Positions 15,285 to 22,255 of a stretch of 32,204 nt of DNA are shown here, in pieces. The position numbers and the translations under genes were made by a program. This DNA comes from a virus. The stretch covers positions 1 through 32,204 of IMG/VR virus record IMGVR_UViG_3300042731_006953; one strand, given 5' to 3'. Under the pieces are notes generated by a model, which saw nothing but the letters and a program-made list of their open reading frames with translations, was not told the origin of the DNA and searched no databases. Positions within the stretch are counted from its first letter, which is position 1. Every line of letters starts with the position of its first letter.

Positions 15285-16080
15285 CGCCGACCGCGAGAGG
15301 ATCGAGGGGCCTACGCCAATTCGATGTCCACACCATCCTGATGTTGATTGGGATCATATGCGCGGTTGTCCTGAGTGTTTGAAAGAACTGCGAGATGCGC
15401 CAAAACCGCTGGTCACTGATCGTCAGGCGTACGTGATGGCTGCCGAAATCATGCAATCGACACTGTGGGACGGCCTGGATAATGAGTGCCGAGAAGCGGT
15501 TCGGGCCGCAACAGCAGAAGGCGTTGTTTGGGCTCACAAGTCCCGCGTGCAACCCGAAGGAGGTGATGCCGATGGTGTCGGTGGACCGACACGGAGCACC
15601 GATGTAACTCAGGGAGAGGGGGACTACGACGACTGGTGCGACCACGAAGACGCGCACCTGATCGAAGATTCGCCCGCAGACGATTCCCCGTATCAGAGCG
15701 AAAGCGCCCCCTCTCCCGACCTCGAGCGCGTGCGGGAATTGCGAGCCTTGGTTCCGGAAATGCGGTCCGCTTCGACACTGTGCGGCCCCGGTGAGGAGAA
15801 AGAACTGGCAACAGGTGTGGCGTTGATTGTTGACGAACTGTGCGCGATCATCGAGCGGCTGGCGGGTGAGAACGCCCGTCTCCGTGCCCGTCTGGAGGAG
15901 GCGCGGAAGGTGGTAGAGCCGTTAAAGCGCGAACGAGACGTGTTTGCTGGAAGAGATCCCAAAAGACGAATTATAGGCATGTCGCCATACAAAGACCTTT
16001 CCGGCGACGTTGAACTGTTTGGGAAGATTACCAAGTCACACCTTGAGGCCGCCGCCCGGTTCATTGGAGGAGAACGATGA
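15277..16080 (+). CDS. Hypothetical protein with zinc site and coiled coil (267 aa)
   Basis: Near the N-terminus a His/Cys cluster (CPHHPDVDWDHMRGCPEC, about residues 17-34) may bind zinc. The middle (about 95-150) is acidic and Asp/Ser-rich, probably disordered. The last third contains a coiled coil (RLAGENARLRARLEEARKVV) and ends AAARFIGGER. The ATG at 15277 overlaps the previous stop by eight bases. The next gene, coupled by ATGA, is a short coiled-coil protein that may pair with it. No family recognised. Confidence 0.6.
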   Translation: MPDADRERIEGPTPIRCPHHPDVDWDHMRGCPECLKELRDAPKPLVTDRQAYVMAAEIMQSTLWDGLDNECREAVRAATAEGVVWAHKSRVQPEGGDADGVGGPTRSTDVTQGEGDYDDWCDHEDAHLIEDSPADDSPYQSESAPSPDLERVRELRALVPEMRSASTLCGPGEEKELATGVALIVDELCAIIERLAGENARLRARLEEARKVVEPLKRERDVFAGRDPKRRIIGMSPYKDLSGDVELFGKITKSHLEAAARFIGGER

Positions 16081-16262
16081 GTGACCACATCCGACTCGCG
16101 TATGAGCGCGACGCCCTCCGCGCCCGCGTCGAGGAGTTGGAGGCGGATAACGAACGGCTGCGGAAGGTCGAGGCGGCGGCGAAAACGTTTGTTGCTGCCG
16201 CATATCAAGCGGGGGCTCTTGAGGCCTTTGACGAACTGCGCGCATCCCTGGGGGACTTATGA
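16077..16262 (+). CDS. Small coiled-coil protein (61 aa)
   Basis: Almost entirely one coiled coil (RDALRARVEELEADNERLRK) with an Ala-rich second helix. GGAGGAGAACG precedes the ATG. Overlaps of ATGA on both sides place it in the chain of small genes. Similar coiled coils are found at the end of the preceding protein and in the protein at 16401. Confidence 0.6.
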   Translation: MSDHIRLAYERDALRARVEELEADNERLRKVEAAAKTFVAAAYQAGALEAFDELRASLGDL

Positions 16263-16408
16263 TAGTCATACGATGCCCACGGTGCGGTAGTGACCAAATC
16301 GCCACTAGTACAGCAACGGCAGAAAAACCGCACCTCTGCCTATTATGTGGCCTTACGTTCCGCGCCAACGTACTCAAGGCAATCGCGGAGGGCGGCGACG
16401 ATGGATGA
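16259..16408 (+). CDS. 49-aa zinc-ribbon microprotein
   Basis: The ATG overlaps the previous TGA (ATGA) and the frame closes at 16408. CPRCG (residues 6-10) and CLLCG (27-31) form a complete zinc ribbon, MIVIRCPRCGS at the start being typical. It overlaps the next gene by eight bases. The conserved ribbon and tight packing support coding despite its small size. Confidence 0.65.
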   Translation: MIVIRCPRCGSDQIATSTATAEKPHLCLLCGLTFRANVLKAIAEGGDDG

Positions 16409-17009
16409 CAAAGAACGATTGAACATCGAAAATGACTTGCGACAGTGCCCGTACATTGTACCGGCCAATGGCTGTGCCTGCTCGAATTACGAACACGCAG
16501 CGGAGTGGTTTGTTGAGCGCGGCTACCGTCGCTCCGGGGAGTGCGTGAGTGTGGACCGGCACTGTGGTACGTGCCGGCACCACGGCGAACTTAGTAAAGA
16601 TGGCCAACACACGTATGAGTGTTTACAGCCCATAGACGTAACATGCGTCAACTGGAACAAATGGGACAGCCAAGGAACCTCCGGCTCCCCCGAGGACGAG
16701 GGGGAACTGGTACAAACGCTTGATTCCATCCTTGCCGATTGGGAGAGGTTCGGAGAAATGAACGGCTACGATCAGGCACCGTGGATTGTCAAGGGACTGC
16801 GGGATAGTGGGTTCTGTGTGATCGACACCGCCGAACTCGCGGCGCTGAAGGAGAGGGTGAGAAAGCTTGAGTCGGTACGACGAGTGCCGTTAACGGCGCG
16901 AGTGTTTGGCCCTGCCGCCGACAACGCAAGACGGCAGAGAGAAGAGGCGCAGATGGAAGAGGCGTCGAAAAAACTCGCCGCGCTCGACAAGGAGGAAGGC
17001 TGTGAGTGA
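16401..17009 (+). CDS. Cys-rich hypothetical protein with C-terminal coiled coil (202 aa)
   Basis: The ATG at 16401 follows GGAGGGCGG. The first 90 residues hold many Cys and His in pairs (CACSNYEH; HCGTCRHHGE; YECLQPIDVTCVNW), likely a zinc-binding module that recurs in phage proteins. The middle is acidic. Residues 150-202 are helical and charged (LAALKERVRKLE ... RRQREEAQMEEASKKLAAL). Not recognised as a named family. Confidence 0.6.
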   Translation: MDDKERLNIENDLRQCPYIVPANGCACSNYEHAAEWFVERGYRRSGECVSVDRHCGTCRHHGELSKDGQHTYECLQPIDVTCVNWNKWDSQGTSGSPEDEGELVQTLDSILADWERFGEMNGYDQAPWIVKGLRDSGFCVIDTAELAALKERVRKLESVRRVPLTARVFGPAADNARRQREEAQMEEASKKLAALDKEEGCE

Positions 17010-17265
17010 GATGAACGAATTGTTGGGTGAGATTCAAGGCTTCTTAGAAAAGTCCGCCAACTCGTCACGCCCTGTCGATTACTCAGAAGCGATGGAATTG
17101 CACGACAGAATTGGTGCGATCACGCTGCCTACCGCGCTCTCGCCCACGGTGAGCGAGATCGAACAGCAGAAAGTTGTCTGCCAACACTGCAACCGTGTCA
17201 CCCATGCGGGCTACTCATACAAAGGCACATTTTCCACTACCCGTGCCGCGCTGGAGGGGCGATGA
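17002..17265 (+). CDS. Hypothetical protein with single Cys pair (87 aa)
   Basis: The GTG at 17002 overlaps the previous stop by eight bases; GGAGGAAGG is just upstream. The N-terminus is helical, and VCQHCN (about 58-63) gives one zinc knuckle without a clear partner pair. ATGA overlap with the next gene. Confidence 0.55.
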   Translation: MSEMNELLGEIQGFLEKSANSSRPVDYSEAMELHDRIGAITLPTALSPTVSEIEQQKVVCQHCNRVTHAGYSYKGTFSTTRAALEGR

Positions 17266-17489
17266 GTGACGTACAGATACCCTACGAGGCGTGCGAACTC
17301 GGGAACACGCATGGGCGTGCGCCGGTTGAAATCACATGTCCGTTTTGCGCCACTGTGTTTACTGCCTATAAGTGGTCCCTGGCTGGCAGTGGTAAACGAT
17401 GCCCTGGGTGTCGAGCGATGTTTTCGCTTTGGGGAGCGACGTCGGCGGCTGCATGGAAAGCACTGACGAATCGGAGGGGCGATGAGTGA
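17262..17489 (+). CDS. Zinc-ribbon protein (75 aa)
   Basis: Two Cys pairs, CPFC (about 26-29) and CPGC (about 47-50), make a full zinc ribbon. GGAGGGGCG lies before the ATG, and the same string precedes the next gene. The chain of overlapping ribbons here suggests related small DNA- or RNA-binding proteins. Confidence 0.65.
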   Translation: MSDVQIPYEACELGNTHGRAPVEITCPFCATVFTAYKWSLAGSGKRCPGCRAMFSLWGATSAAAWKALTNRRGDE

Positions 17490-17646
17490 CACAACTACGC
17501 CGCCGATGCCTCCTCAATACGAGTACAAGGGGTTCAAGGCGAGTGTCGATTTCTGGAAGCGCACCGAATACATGAAGATTGTGTTCGATCCGAAAGAACA
17601 CGAGCAGCGACGAATTCGACATCGGTTACAGGAGATGCTGCCATGA
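17482..17646 (+). CDS. 54-aa hypothetical protein
   Basis: CGGAGGGGCG precedes the ATG, which overlaps the ribbon gene by eight bases; the stop overlaps the next start (ATGA). The protein begins Thr/Pro-rich (MSDTTTPPMPPQYEYKGF) and continues with a charged helix (KEHEQRRIRHRLQEML). Coding status is supported by the ribosome site and double overlap. Confidence 0.6.
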   Translation: MSDTTTPPMPPQYEYKGFKASVDFWKRTEYMKIVFDPKEHEQRRIRHRLQEMLP

Positions 17647-18101
17647 CCACCGACCGCAACGTGTTGATCGCCGAACGTGTGATGGGGTGGCGGTGGTTCA
17701 CGGTCGCAACGGTCAACGTGCTCGTGCCGCCGTTCATGGCCAGAGATATGGTTTTACATCCTGCGTTGTACCAAGAAGGCAAGCATGGTTCACAAACCAA
17801 TGGGGAAGATGGCAACTTTTTTTACGATTCAGCGCGGATACCCCCCGAGCACTATCCACCAATTCCCGACCCCGAACACGACCCCGTAGCGTGCCACGAG
17901 GCCCTAGACAAGATGCGCGAGATGGGGTGGGAGAAAGAGTGGCGCGAAGACGACCATGGACACACCGTTGAATTAGCTAAGTGGTACACGGTCGCTGGCA
18001 CACAGCGGTGGCGCACCATCGAAGGAATGTCCGCCATCCCCGGTCCCTTGGGTTTCTGCGACGCCGCGTGTGCGGCGATGGAAAGGGCGGTGGAAGGATG
18101 A
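17643..18101 (+). CDS. Phage ABA-sandwich-like protein (152 aa)
   Basis: The layout matches small phage proteins of the ABA-sandwich type: an N-terminal LIAERVMGWRW, a variable middle with DPVACHEALDKMREMGWEKEW, and a C-terminal segment ending in a Cys-Ala-rich helix (GFCDAACAAMERAV). These proteins are frequent in early or accessory phage regions and their function is unknown. A second, diverged example lies on the other strand at 21779-22255. ATGA overlaps on both sides. Confidence 0.6.
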   Translation: MTTDRNVLIAERVMGWRWFTVATVNVLVPPFMARDMVLHPALYQEGKHGSQTNGEDGNFFYDSARIPPEHYPPIPDPEHDPVACHEALDKMREMGWEKEWREDDHGHTVELAKWYTVAGTQRWRTIEGMSAIPGPLGFCDAACAAMERAVEG

Positions 18102-18376
18102 GTGAAACGACCGAAATAACCGACCTCGATCGTGAATATGGCGTATGGGTTTCTGATATTCCGCTTGATACGTCGGTACAATTTACGTCGGCGTGGTGGA
18201 GTGGTGCGAAAGCACGGCAAGCGAACAAACCACGCTTTACGTGTCCATATCGAGATGTTCGAGCGTGGAACGGGGCCGTCACATTCTCGCGTGCTTTTCG
18301 GCGTTTTTGGCTAGATGGTTGGGACTGTGCTGATGAATTTGCCAAAACCGTCGCCGCCCCCGAGGGGGACGCGTGA
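18098..18376 (+). CDS. Hypothetical protein (92 aa)
   Basis: GGAAGG lies before the ATG. The sequence is aromatic-rich (VWVSDIPLD; FTSAWWSGAKARQ; FRRFWLDGWDCADEF) and without zinc pairs. Not recognised. Coupled to both neighbours by overlaps (ATGA, GTGA). Confidence 0.55.
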   Translation: MSETTEITDLDREYGVWVSDIPLDTSVQFTSAWWSGAKARQANKPRFTCPYRDVRAWNGAVTFSRAFRRFWLDGWDCADEFAKTVAAPEGDA

Positions 18377-18537
18377 GCGAGAAACCGAACCTTTACCTCG
18401 ACGTTGACGGTGTTCTGTGGGTTGTGAAATCGACGGGCGTGATTGCGAGTCCATATGAACGGGCTGCCGCTCCGGGGTTGGGGAGCTTTCTCGCTTTCGC
18501 GTTCGAGCACTACAACGTCAAATGGCTGACATCTTGA
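18373..18537 (+). pseudogene. Truncated HAD-type phosphatase fragment (54 aa)
   Basis: The short frame contains the HAD motif I LYLDVDGVLW (nucleophile Asp, residues 7-16) and, near the end, the strand FEHYNVKWLTS that carries motif II. It stops right there, so the Lys and acidic residues of motifs III and IV are missing. Neither later frame restores them. The GTGA start overlap is intact. It may be a decayed gene or a minimal binding remnant; catalytic activity is unlikely. Confidence 0.6.
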
Positions 18538-18588
18538 TCGCGGCACAGATGGAATTGCGCCGTCGCGCTCAACGCAGGGGGTGAGTGA

Positions 18589-18858
18589 GTGAGCAACCTA
18601 TTTTACACTCCGTATGGTTGGTGGCAGTTCCTAAAACGTTGGTGGCGTGTAGGCCCAATAGTTTCCCGTACCGAGCGGTGTCCGCGTTGCGGTCGCAAGT
18701 TCAGCGATTGGTTTGTATGGACAGACGATCGTAAGTCTGAGTACTGCGGTTACCGTTACTGCTATCCGTGCTATAGGGAAACTCGCGAAGTCATCAGAGA
18801 GTTGGTGATTCCATCTTGGTTTCGACCCGCCCCGCTCGGGCACGAGGGGGAGAGATGA
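18589..18858 (+). CDS. Zinc-binding protein (89 aa)
   Basis: Cys pairs CPRCG (about residues 31-35) and YCYPCY (about 57-62) suggest a zinc ribbon. The N-terminus is aromatic (FYTPYGWWQFLKRWWR). The GTG lies in a GTGAGTGAGTGAGC run with several possible starts; GTG 18589 is in frame with the open region. ATGA overlap with the next gene. Confidence 0.55.
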   Translation: MSNLFYTPYGWWQFLKRWWRVGPIVSRTERCPRCGRKFSDWFVWTDDRKSEYCGYRYCYPCYRETREVIRELVIPSWFRPAPLGHEGER

Positions 18859-19019
18859 AACGACCGCTGAATGCAAAATTGCTTGCCGAATGTATGATGT
18901 GGCTCGGACTGGGAACCGTCATATTCGGAATAATAACCCACGACGATCATACGATCACGCAAGGGTTTGTGATCTTCGTCATGGGTGAGGTATGGGACAT
19001 CAGGGCCAAACTCCCGTGA
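18855..19019 (+). CDS. 54-aa small membrane protein
   Basis: Two hydrophobic stretches (WLGLGTVIFGIIT and FVIFVMGEVW) separated by a polar HDDHT turn, with a basic N-terminus. GGGGGAGAG precedes the ATG, which overlaps the previous stop (ATGA). Function unknown. Confidence 0.55.
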   Translation: MKRPLNAKLLAECMMWLGLGTVIFGIITHDDHTITQGFVIFVMGEVWDIRAKLP

Positions 19020-19042
19020 CCCCGACCGAAAAGGAGACCGAG

Positions 19043-19408
19043 ATGGCGTTGATTATCCCTGAGCCGCCATCAGCTAATCGGTACTGGCGACACACGGCGC
19101 GCGGTGGTCGAGCGATTACATACAAGAGTGCGAAGGCAAAGCAGTATCAATCTGAAGTCAGGACGCGCGCGATGCTGGCGGGATTGCAGCCATTGAATGG
19201 CCCGGTAGAAGTCCACTTGGTGTGGTACCGGAAGGCGAGACGCGGCGATCTGGACAACAGGTTGAAAGTGATTTTCGACGCCCTACAAGGCGCGGCGTAT
19301 GTGGATGACTCGCAGATAGTAGCCATCACAGCCCGGCGCGAAGAAGACAAGAACAACCCGCGGGTCGAGATCGTGGTTCGGCCCCGCGACTCTCACATAA
19401 CGAGGTGA
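19043..19408 (+). CDS. rusA: RusA-type Holliday junction resolvase (121 aa)
   Basis: RusA-family enzymes cut four-way DNA junctions as dimers. The conserved core is present: the N-terminal IPEPPSANRYWR, then RRGDLDNRLKVIFDAL (Asp69, Asp71) and YVDDSQI (Asp88/Asp89), giving the three catalytic acidic positions. Length equals that of the E. coli enzyme. AAGGAGACCGAG precedes the ATG at 19043. It is separated from the recombination genes at 6.8-10.9 kb by the small-gene region but should act with them, resolving branched replication or recombination products before packaging. Confidence 0.9.
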   Translation: MALIIPEPPSANRYWRHTARGGRAITYKSAKAKQYQSEVRTRAMLAGLQPLNGPVEVHLVWYRKARRGDLDNRLKVIFDALQGAAYVDDSQIVAITARREEDKNNPRVEIVVRPRDSHITR

Positions 19409-19415
19409 CACATGG
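19400..19415 (+). repeat. ACGAGGTGACACATGG start repeat, copy 1
   Basis: A 16-base block with ribosome site and start codon of the membrane protein at 19412; identical to 19646-19661. Confidence 0.8.
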
Positions 19416-19630
19416 CAACAAGTAGCAGCAGTTCAGGAGGAGCCGGTTTTGCCGGACTTCTCACAGTGCTGTTTATCGGACTCAAGTTGACCGGCCATAT
19501 CGACTGGTCGTGGTGGTGGGTGTTGTCGCCGCTGTGGATCGCGACGAGTGCTGTGATCGTGTTTCTCGCCGCGTTTGTGCTTATCGGCACGCTTTTGGAC
19601 TCGCGCAAAATCCGCAAGCGTGTCCGGTGA
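19412..19630 (+). CDS. Small phage membrane protein (72 aa)
   Basis: After a Ser-rich start there are two transmembrane helices (GFAGLLTVLFIGLKLTGHI and LWIATSAVIVFLAAFVLIG) joined by IDWSWWWVLSP, and a basic tail. The LKLTGxIDWSWWWVLxPLW motif is widespread in small phage membrane proteins of unknown function. Its ribosome site and start are in a 16-base repeat shared with the next gene. Confidence 0.7.
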   Translation: MATSSSSSGGAGFAGLLTVLFIGLKLTGHIDWSWWWVLSPLWIATSAVIVFLAAFVLIGTLLDSRKIRKRVR

Positions 19631-19643
19631 CTGACTACCCCTA
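19627..19643 (+). repeat. GTGACTGACTACCCCTA direct repeat, copy 1
   Basis: Identical to 19857-19873. In this copy the GTG frame runs only five codons before TAA, a fossil start of the gene at 19857. Confidence 0.75.
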
Positions 19644-19645
19644 AC

Positions 19646-19661
19646 ACGAGGTGACACATGG
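19646..19661 (+). repeat. ACGAGGTGACACATGG start repeat, copy 2
   Basis: Ribosome site and start of the gene at 19658; identical to 19400-19415. Confidence 0.8.
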
Positions 19662-19864
19662 GAGAACTGAAACCTGGCGACGTGGTGGCCATCAAGAAAG
19701 CAGGCAGGTGGTGGGGAGAAGTGGTGCTGCCGCCGTCGCAGTGGTGCGCCTCGTACATGGTTGTAGTGGGCTTGTCCGGTAATGATGGGTGGCTCGCCAC
19801 CACGGCCACGTATACCTACAAACGCGAGGACCTCGAGCCCGTGGGCGTCAACGTCCGTGACTGA
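19658..19864 (+). CDS. Small SH3-like beta protein (68 aa)
   Basis: Strands such as LKPGDVVAIKKAGRWWGEVVL and TYTYKREDLEPVGV suggest a small SH3-like barrel. The gene is bracketed by 17-base direct repeats (19627 and 19857) and begins with the same start block as the upstream gene, so it looks inserted. No family is recognised. The following small protein is also beta-rich and could have the same fold. Confidence 0.6.
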   Translation: MGELKPGDVVAIKKAGRWWGEVVLPPSQWCASYMVVVGLSGNDGWLATTATYTYKREDLEPVGVNVRD

Positions 19865-19873
19865 CTACCCCTA
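19857..19873 (+). repeat. GTGACTGACTACCCCTA direct repeat, copy 2
   Basis: The functional copy: GTG start and first codons (V-T-D-Y-P-Y) of the 53-aa gene. Identical to 19627-19643. Confidence 0.75.
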
Positions 19874-20018
19874 CCGCTGGCACTGGCGCACGAAGCTGCC
19901 GGACCGCCACGGTCAACGATGCCGGATCATCGCGCGCGGCCGGCTCAACTCCGTGATGGTGGAGTTCGAGGACGGCTACCGCGTGGTGACCAGCCGATTC
20001 GCCGTGAGGAAAGTATGA
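19857..20018 (+). CDS. 53-aa SH3-like beta protein
   Basis: The GTG lies eight bases inside the previous gene. Residues such as LPDRHGQRCRIIARGRLNSV followed by MVEFEDGYRVVTSRFAVRKV suggest an SH3-like small barrel of the kind common in phage operons. Composition is Arg-rich. Its start is duplicated at 19627. Confidence 0.6.
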   Translation: MTDYPYRWHWRTKLPDRHGQRCRIIARGRLNSVMVEFEDGYRVVTSRFAVRKV

Positions 20019-20043
20019 AGACAATCCGACAGGGGGAATGGTG

Positions 20044-20289
20044 ATGAAGAAGCTACCGAGTAACCCACCAATTGAAGCGGCGGCCAGCGTGTTGCGCTCT
20101 GGATACATAGCGGAGGTGACAGCAATGGAGGTTGTTTTGATGTGGATCAAGTCATTATCCGATGCTGATTGTATGTCACTCGATGCCGACGTAAAGCGCC
20201 ACATGGCCTACGCAGAGCCGCCATCCGCAGTGCCCGAGGCTATCAGGAGTGCGTTAAGTAGGCGTGTAACCGAGCCGTGGACCGACTAG
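20044..20289 (+). CDS. Hypothetical helical protein (81 aa)
   Basis: AGGGGG at 20031-20036 gives normal spacing to ATG 20044; ATG 20038 would be too close. The protein is helical (AAASVLRSGYIAEVTAMEVVLMWIKSL in pieces) and not recognised. Confidence 0.55.
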   Translation: MKKLPSNPPIEAAASVLRSGYIAEVTAMEVVLMWIKSLSDADCMSLDADVKRHMAYAEPPSAVPEAIRSALSRRVTEPWTD

Positions 20290-20298
20290 GAGGAGAAT

Positions 20299-20640
20299 AT
20301 GAAACGAGGATCCCTTTGGCTCGATTGGGTTGAACTTGGATGCCGAGAATGGGACCTTGAACCCGAGGGCGCTGGCATGGACTGCGATTGGCAGGAAGGC
20401 CCTGGCTTTCGCTGCCACGAGGGCGACTACGCGCATCTTGACAGGCAGTCGCTTGAACTTCTCATCGCGGGTTGCCCGGCGTTTGTGGAGCGCGTTTTTC
20501 GCGATTTGACAGCGGCGGGTTTGTATCGTCAAGGCGTGATGGGGAATCCGTGGGTGCTGAAAACTTGTCGGTATTCTGAACTGCCCGAAACGTTTACTGC
20601 TGGATGTGACACAGAATCGCTAACTATGCCCGCTCCGTGA
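20299..20640 (+). CDS. Hypothetical protein (113 aa)
   Basis: AGGAGGAGAAT precedes the ATG; the same GGAGAATATGA string recurs before the next gene. The sequence is acidic at the N-terminus (CREWDLEPEGAGMDCDW) and then helical, with six Cys but no paired zinc motif. Not recognised. Confidence 0.6.
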   Translation: MKRGSLWLDWVELGCREWDLEPEGAGMDCDWQEGPGFRCHEGDYAHLDRQSLELLIAGCPAFVERVFRDLTAAGLYRQGVMGNPWVLKTCRYSELPETFTAGCDTESLTMPAP

Positions 20641-20647
20641 GGAGAAT

Positions 20648-21061
20648 ATGAGTTATCCATGTCCAATTTGTGGTCAATGCCACGACACAACGGCGTGTCC
20701 GCCGCCACCGCTGAGGTCGCTTCCAGACTTTGGTTCTGTAAGCGTGAACAACACTCCTCTTGAGTTGCTTGGTGTTGTCGATGCGCTGAATGCGCTGACC
20801 GCCGAAATACGAGCGCTCCGTCAACAACTACCCATAACACAGGACGCGGAGGACGATCAGCCGTTACTTATCGACACTCTGCCTGAGACCATGCTGGCAA
20901 GGACTATTGTCGACTCGCTGAATGTTGAGTTGCACCCAGAACAAGATGCGTGCGGTGATCTAGGAGTGTCATACACAATAGCGGTCGATGTTCCAGCGTT
21001 CCTCGCTTCGCTCGGCAAACTTGTTGTTCAGCGTGCGCCCACTAACGCAGAAACCGACTAG
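20648..21061 (+). CDS. Zinc-knuckle hypothetical protein, last gene of rightward operon (137 aa)
   Basis: The start MSYPCPICGQCHDTTACPP holds a compact Cys/His knuckle. The middle is helical (LLGVVDALNALTAEIRALRQQL), and the C-terminus is probably alpha/beta. GAGGAGAAT precedes the ATG. The operon terminator lies 55 bases after the stop. Not recognised. Confidence 0.6.
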   Translation: MSYPCPICGQCHDTTACPPPPLRSLPDFGSVSVNNTPLELLGVVDALNALTAEIRALRQQLPITQDAEDDQPLLIDTLPETMLARTIVDSLNVELHPEQDACGDLGVSYTIAVDVPAFLASLGKLVVQRAPTNAETD

Positions 21062-21115
21062 ATTGCATACGTGTCGTGCGGTGGGTCCCCAGCCTGCCGG
21101 GGTGCCATGACACGA

Positions 21116-21148
21116 AACCCCGCGCTTGGATAGGCGGGGTTGTTTTTT
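21116..21148 (+). terminator. Rho-independent terminator of the rightward operon
   Basis: An 8-bp perfect stem AACCCCGC / GCGGGGTT with a ten-base loop is followed, after one G, by six T. It ends the long rightward operon at the convergent junction with the leftward genes. Confidence 0.85.
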
Positions 21149-21552
21149 GGCGACGACCTGCCTTTACCCTGTCATACCCAGGGGTTGAGCATTTTCCGTG
21201 CACTCTGGCAGGCTTACCGCGTGTGAGTTGTCGCCGGATAGGTCAGGTCCGGCCCCTGTCGAACGCACCACGATTCACACCCAAGCCAGTGGGTGAGTCG
21301 TCTACGACCACAGATTATGCTGATGACAGACCAAGTTGCGGGCACGCAGAGCTTGGATTTGGTGTTTCGCATCAATCTGGACATCTCGTTGAGTCTCCGT
21401 TGAGAGTGCGTCAACGGTGGCGAACGATGTCCGAACGCCATTGTACGCGACTACTTGGCACGTACCCCAATCTACCGAATCAGCGCCAGGACCGCAAATA
21501 GCCCGGCGACGCCCCACCCGGCGTATCCCGCCCAACCGATTGACGGTCGCCC
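21149..21552. other. Convergent gap without a confident gene
   Basis: About 400 bases between the rightward terminator and the end of the leftward operon. On the minus strand a frame of 84 codons (21302-21556) begins with GTG overlapping the previous TGA (GTGA), but its composition is not clearly protein-like. Also on the minus strand, directly after the TGA of the gene at 21553-21798, 26 in-frame codons encode a hydrophobic Gly/Ala/Leu-rich stretch before the next stop. No terminator for the leftward operon is evident. Confidence 0.5.
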
Positions 21553-21798
21553 TCACGGGTCGTTTTTCATTCCGGAATGAGATTTGGCGCGCTCGTCTTG
21601 GCGGATCTTGTCCCAGTCGAGCGCGATGGTTGATTGAGTGGGCCGCTTCCAATGTCCTTGAATTCCGAGCCAAACAAACAGGGATGGAACAGCCCAGAGG
21701 ATGGTGAGGATCAGCACTGCGAAGAGGCCGCCAGCAATCGACCACGCGATGTCCCCGAAGAGCCGGAGCGCGTCGGCTTCATGCGGTTGGAGTTGCAT
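21553..21798 (-). CDS. Small membrane protein, end of leftward operon (81 aa)
   Basis: A long hydrophobic segment (about residues 17-48: IAWSIAGGLFAVLILTILW then PSLFVWLGI) forms one or two transmembrane helices, followed by a basic tail. The ATG at 21798 overlaps the upstream gene by 20 bases; only a weak ribosome site is visible. The last codons run through a copy of the ATTCCGGAAT palindrome. Function unknown. Confidence 0.6.
   Translation of the reverse strand: MQLQPHEADALRLFGDIAWSIAGGLFAVLILTILWAVPSLFVWLGIQGHWKRPTQSTIALDWDKIRQDERAKSHSGMKNDP
21567..21580. repeat. Palindrome copy 2 (14-base core)
   Basis: TCATTCCGGAATGA is perfectly symmetric; one side extends to GAGA as in the 18-bp copies at 6337 and 25493. 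It lies in the last codons of the leftward operon. Confidence 0.7.
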
Positions 21799-22255
21799 CG
21801 CGTTTTCCCATCTTGGCTTTGAGTGCAGCGAGCGCAGCGCGGCAGACCGCAAGCTCGCGAGTGTCAGCGCAGGCCACGGTGGTTGGGTTGTGGAGAATCC
21901 CGACAACGCACGCATATCGCTGCTCAACCGCGGCTATGGTTTCGACGGGAAATGCCGCGGCGCGGCCGATAGTCACATAGAATTGGTAGTAAGATTCCAG
22001 CCGATCCATCACCTCCATCATTGCGGTGCTGTGTGTGCTTACGGCAGGGTAGACCGGTTCTCCCTCGCCTGTTGTCATGAACCTGTCGTACGGCCTCTGC
22101 CGTTCAGATGTGAACTGCTCGCCAACTGGGTGTCCTGGACTGGCTTCAACTACCGTATGTCTGTATATGTCTGGTACTGGACCGATTCCCACGACCTTGC
22201 ATACCAGTTCGTCTAGCTCCGGGCCTGCCGGCATGGTGTCTATGTCGATGGTCAT
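21779..22255 (-). CDS. Phage ABA-sandwich-like protein (158 aa)
   Basis: The N-terminus (MTIDIDTMPAGPELDELVCKVVG) and the C-terminal helix (LAVCRAALAALKAKMG) match the pattern of the phage ABA-sandwich family, with a variable middle including STAMMEVMDRLESYYQFYV. These small phage proteins have unknown roles. A second example is on the plus strand at 17643-18101. The ATG overlaps the stop of the upstream gene (ATGA). Confidence 0.6.
   Translation of the reverse strand: MTIDIDTMPAGPELDELVCKVVGIGPVPDIYRHTVVEASPGHPVGEQFTSERQRPYDRFMTTGEGEPVYPAVSTHSTAMMEVMDRLESYYQFYVTIGRAAAFPVETIAAVEQRYACVVGILHNPTTVACADTRELAVCRAALAALKAKMGKRDATPTA

Noticed and set aside
18522-18584. 20-codon frame overlapping the HAD fragment end
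   Set aside because: Has an ATG but no ribosome site and no conserved feature; it does not restore the missing HAD motifs.
21302-21556. 84-codon minus-strand gene with GTGA overlap
   Set aside because: The overlap is suggestive but there is no ribosome site and the protein composition is not convincing; left as part of the convergent gap.
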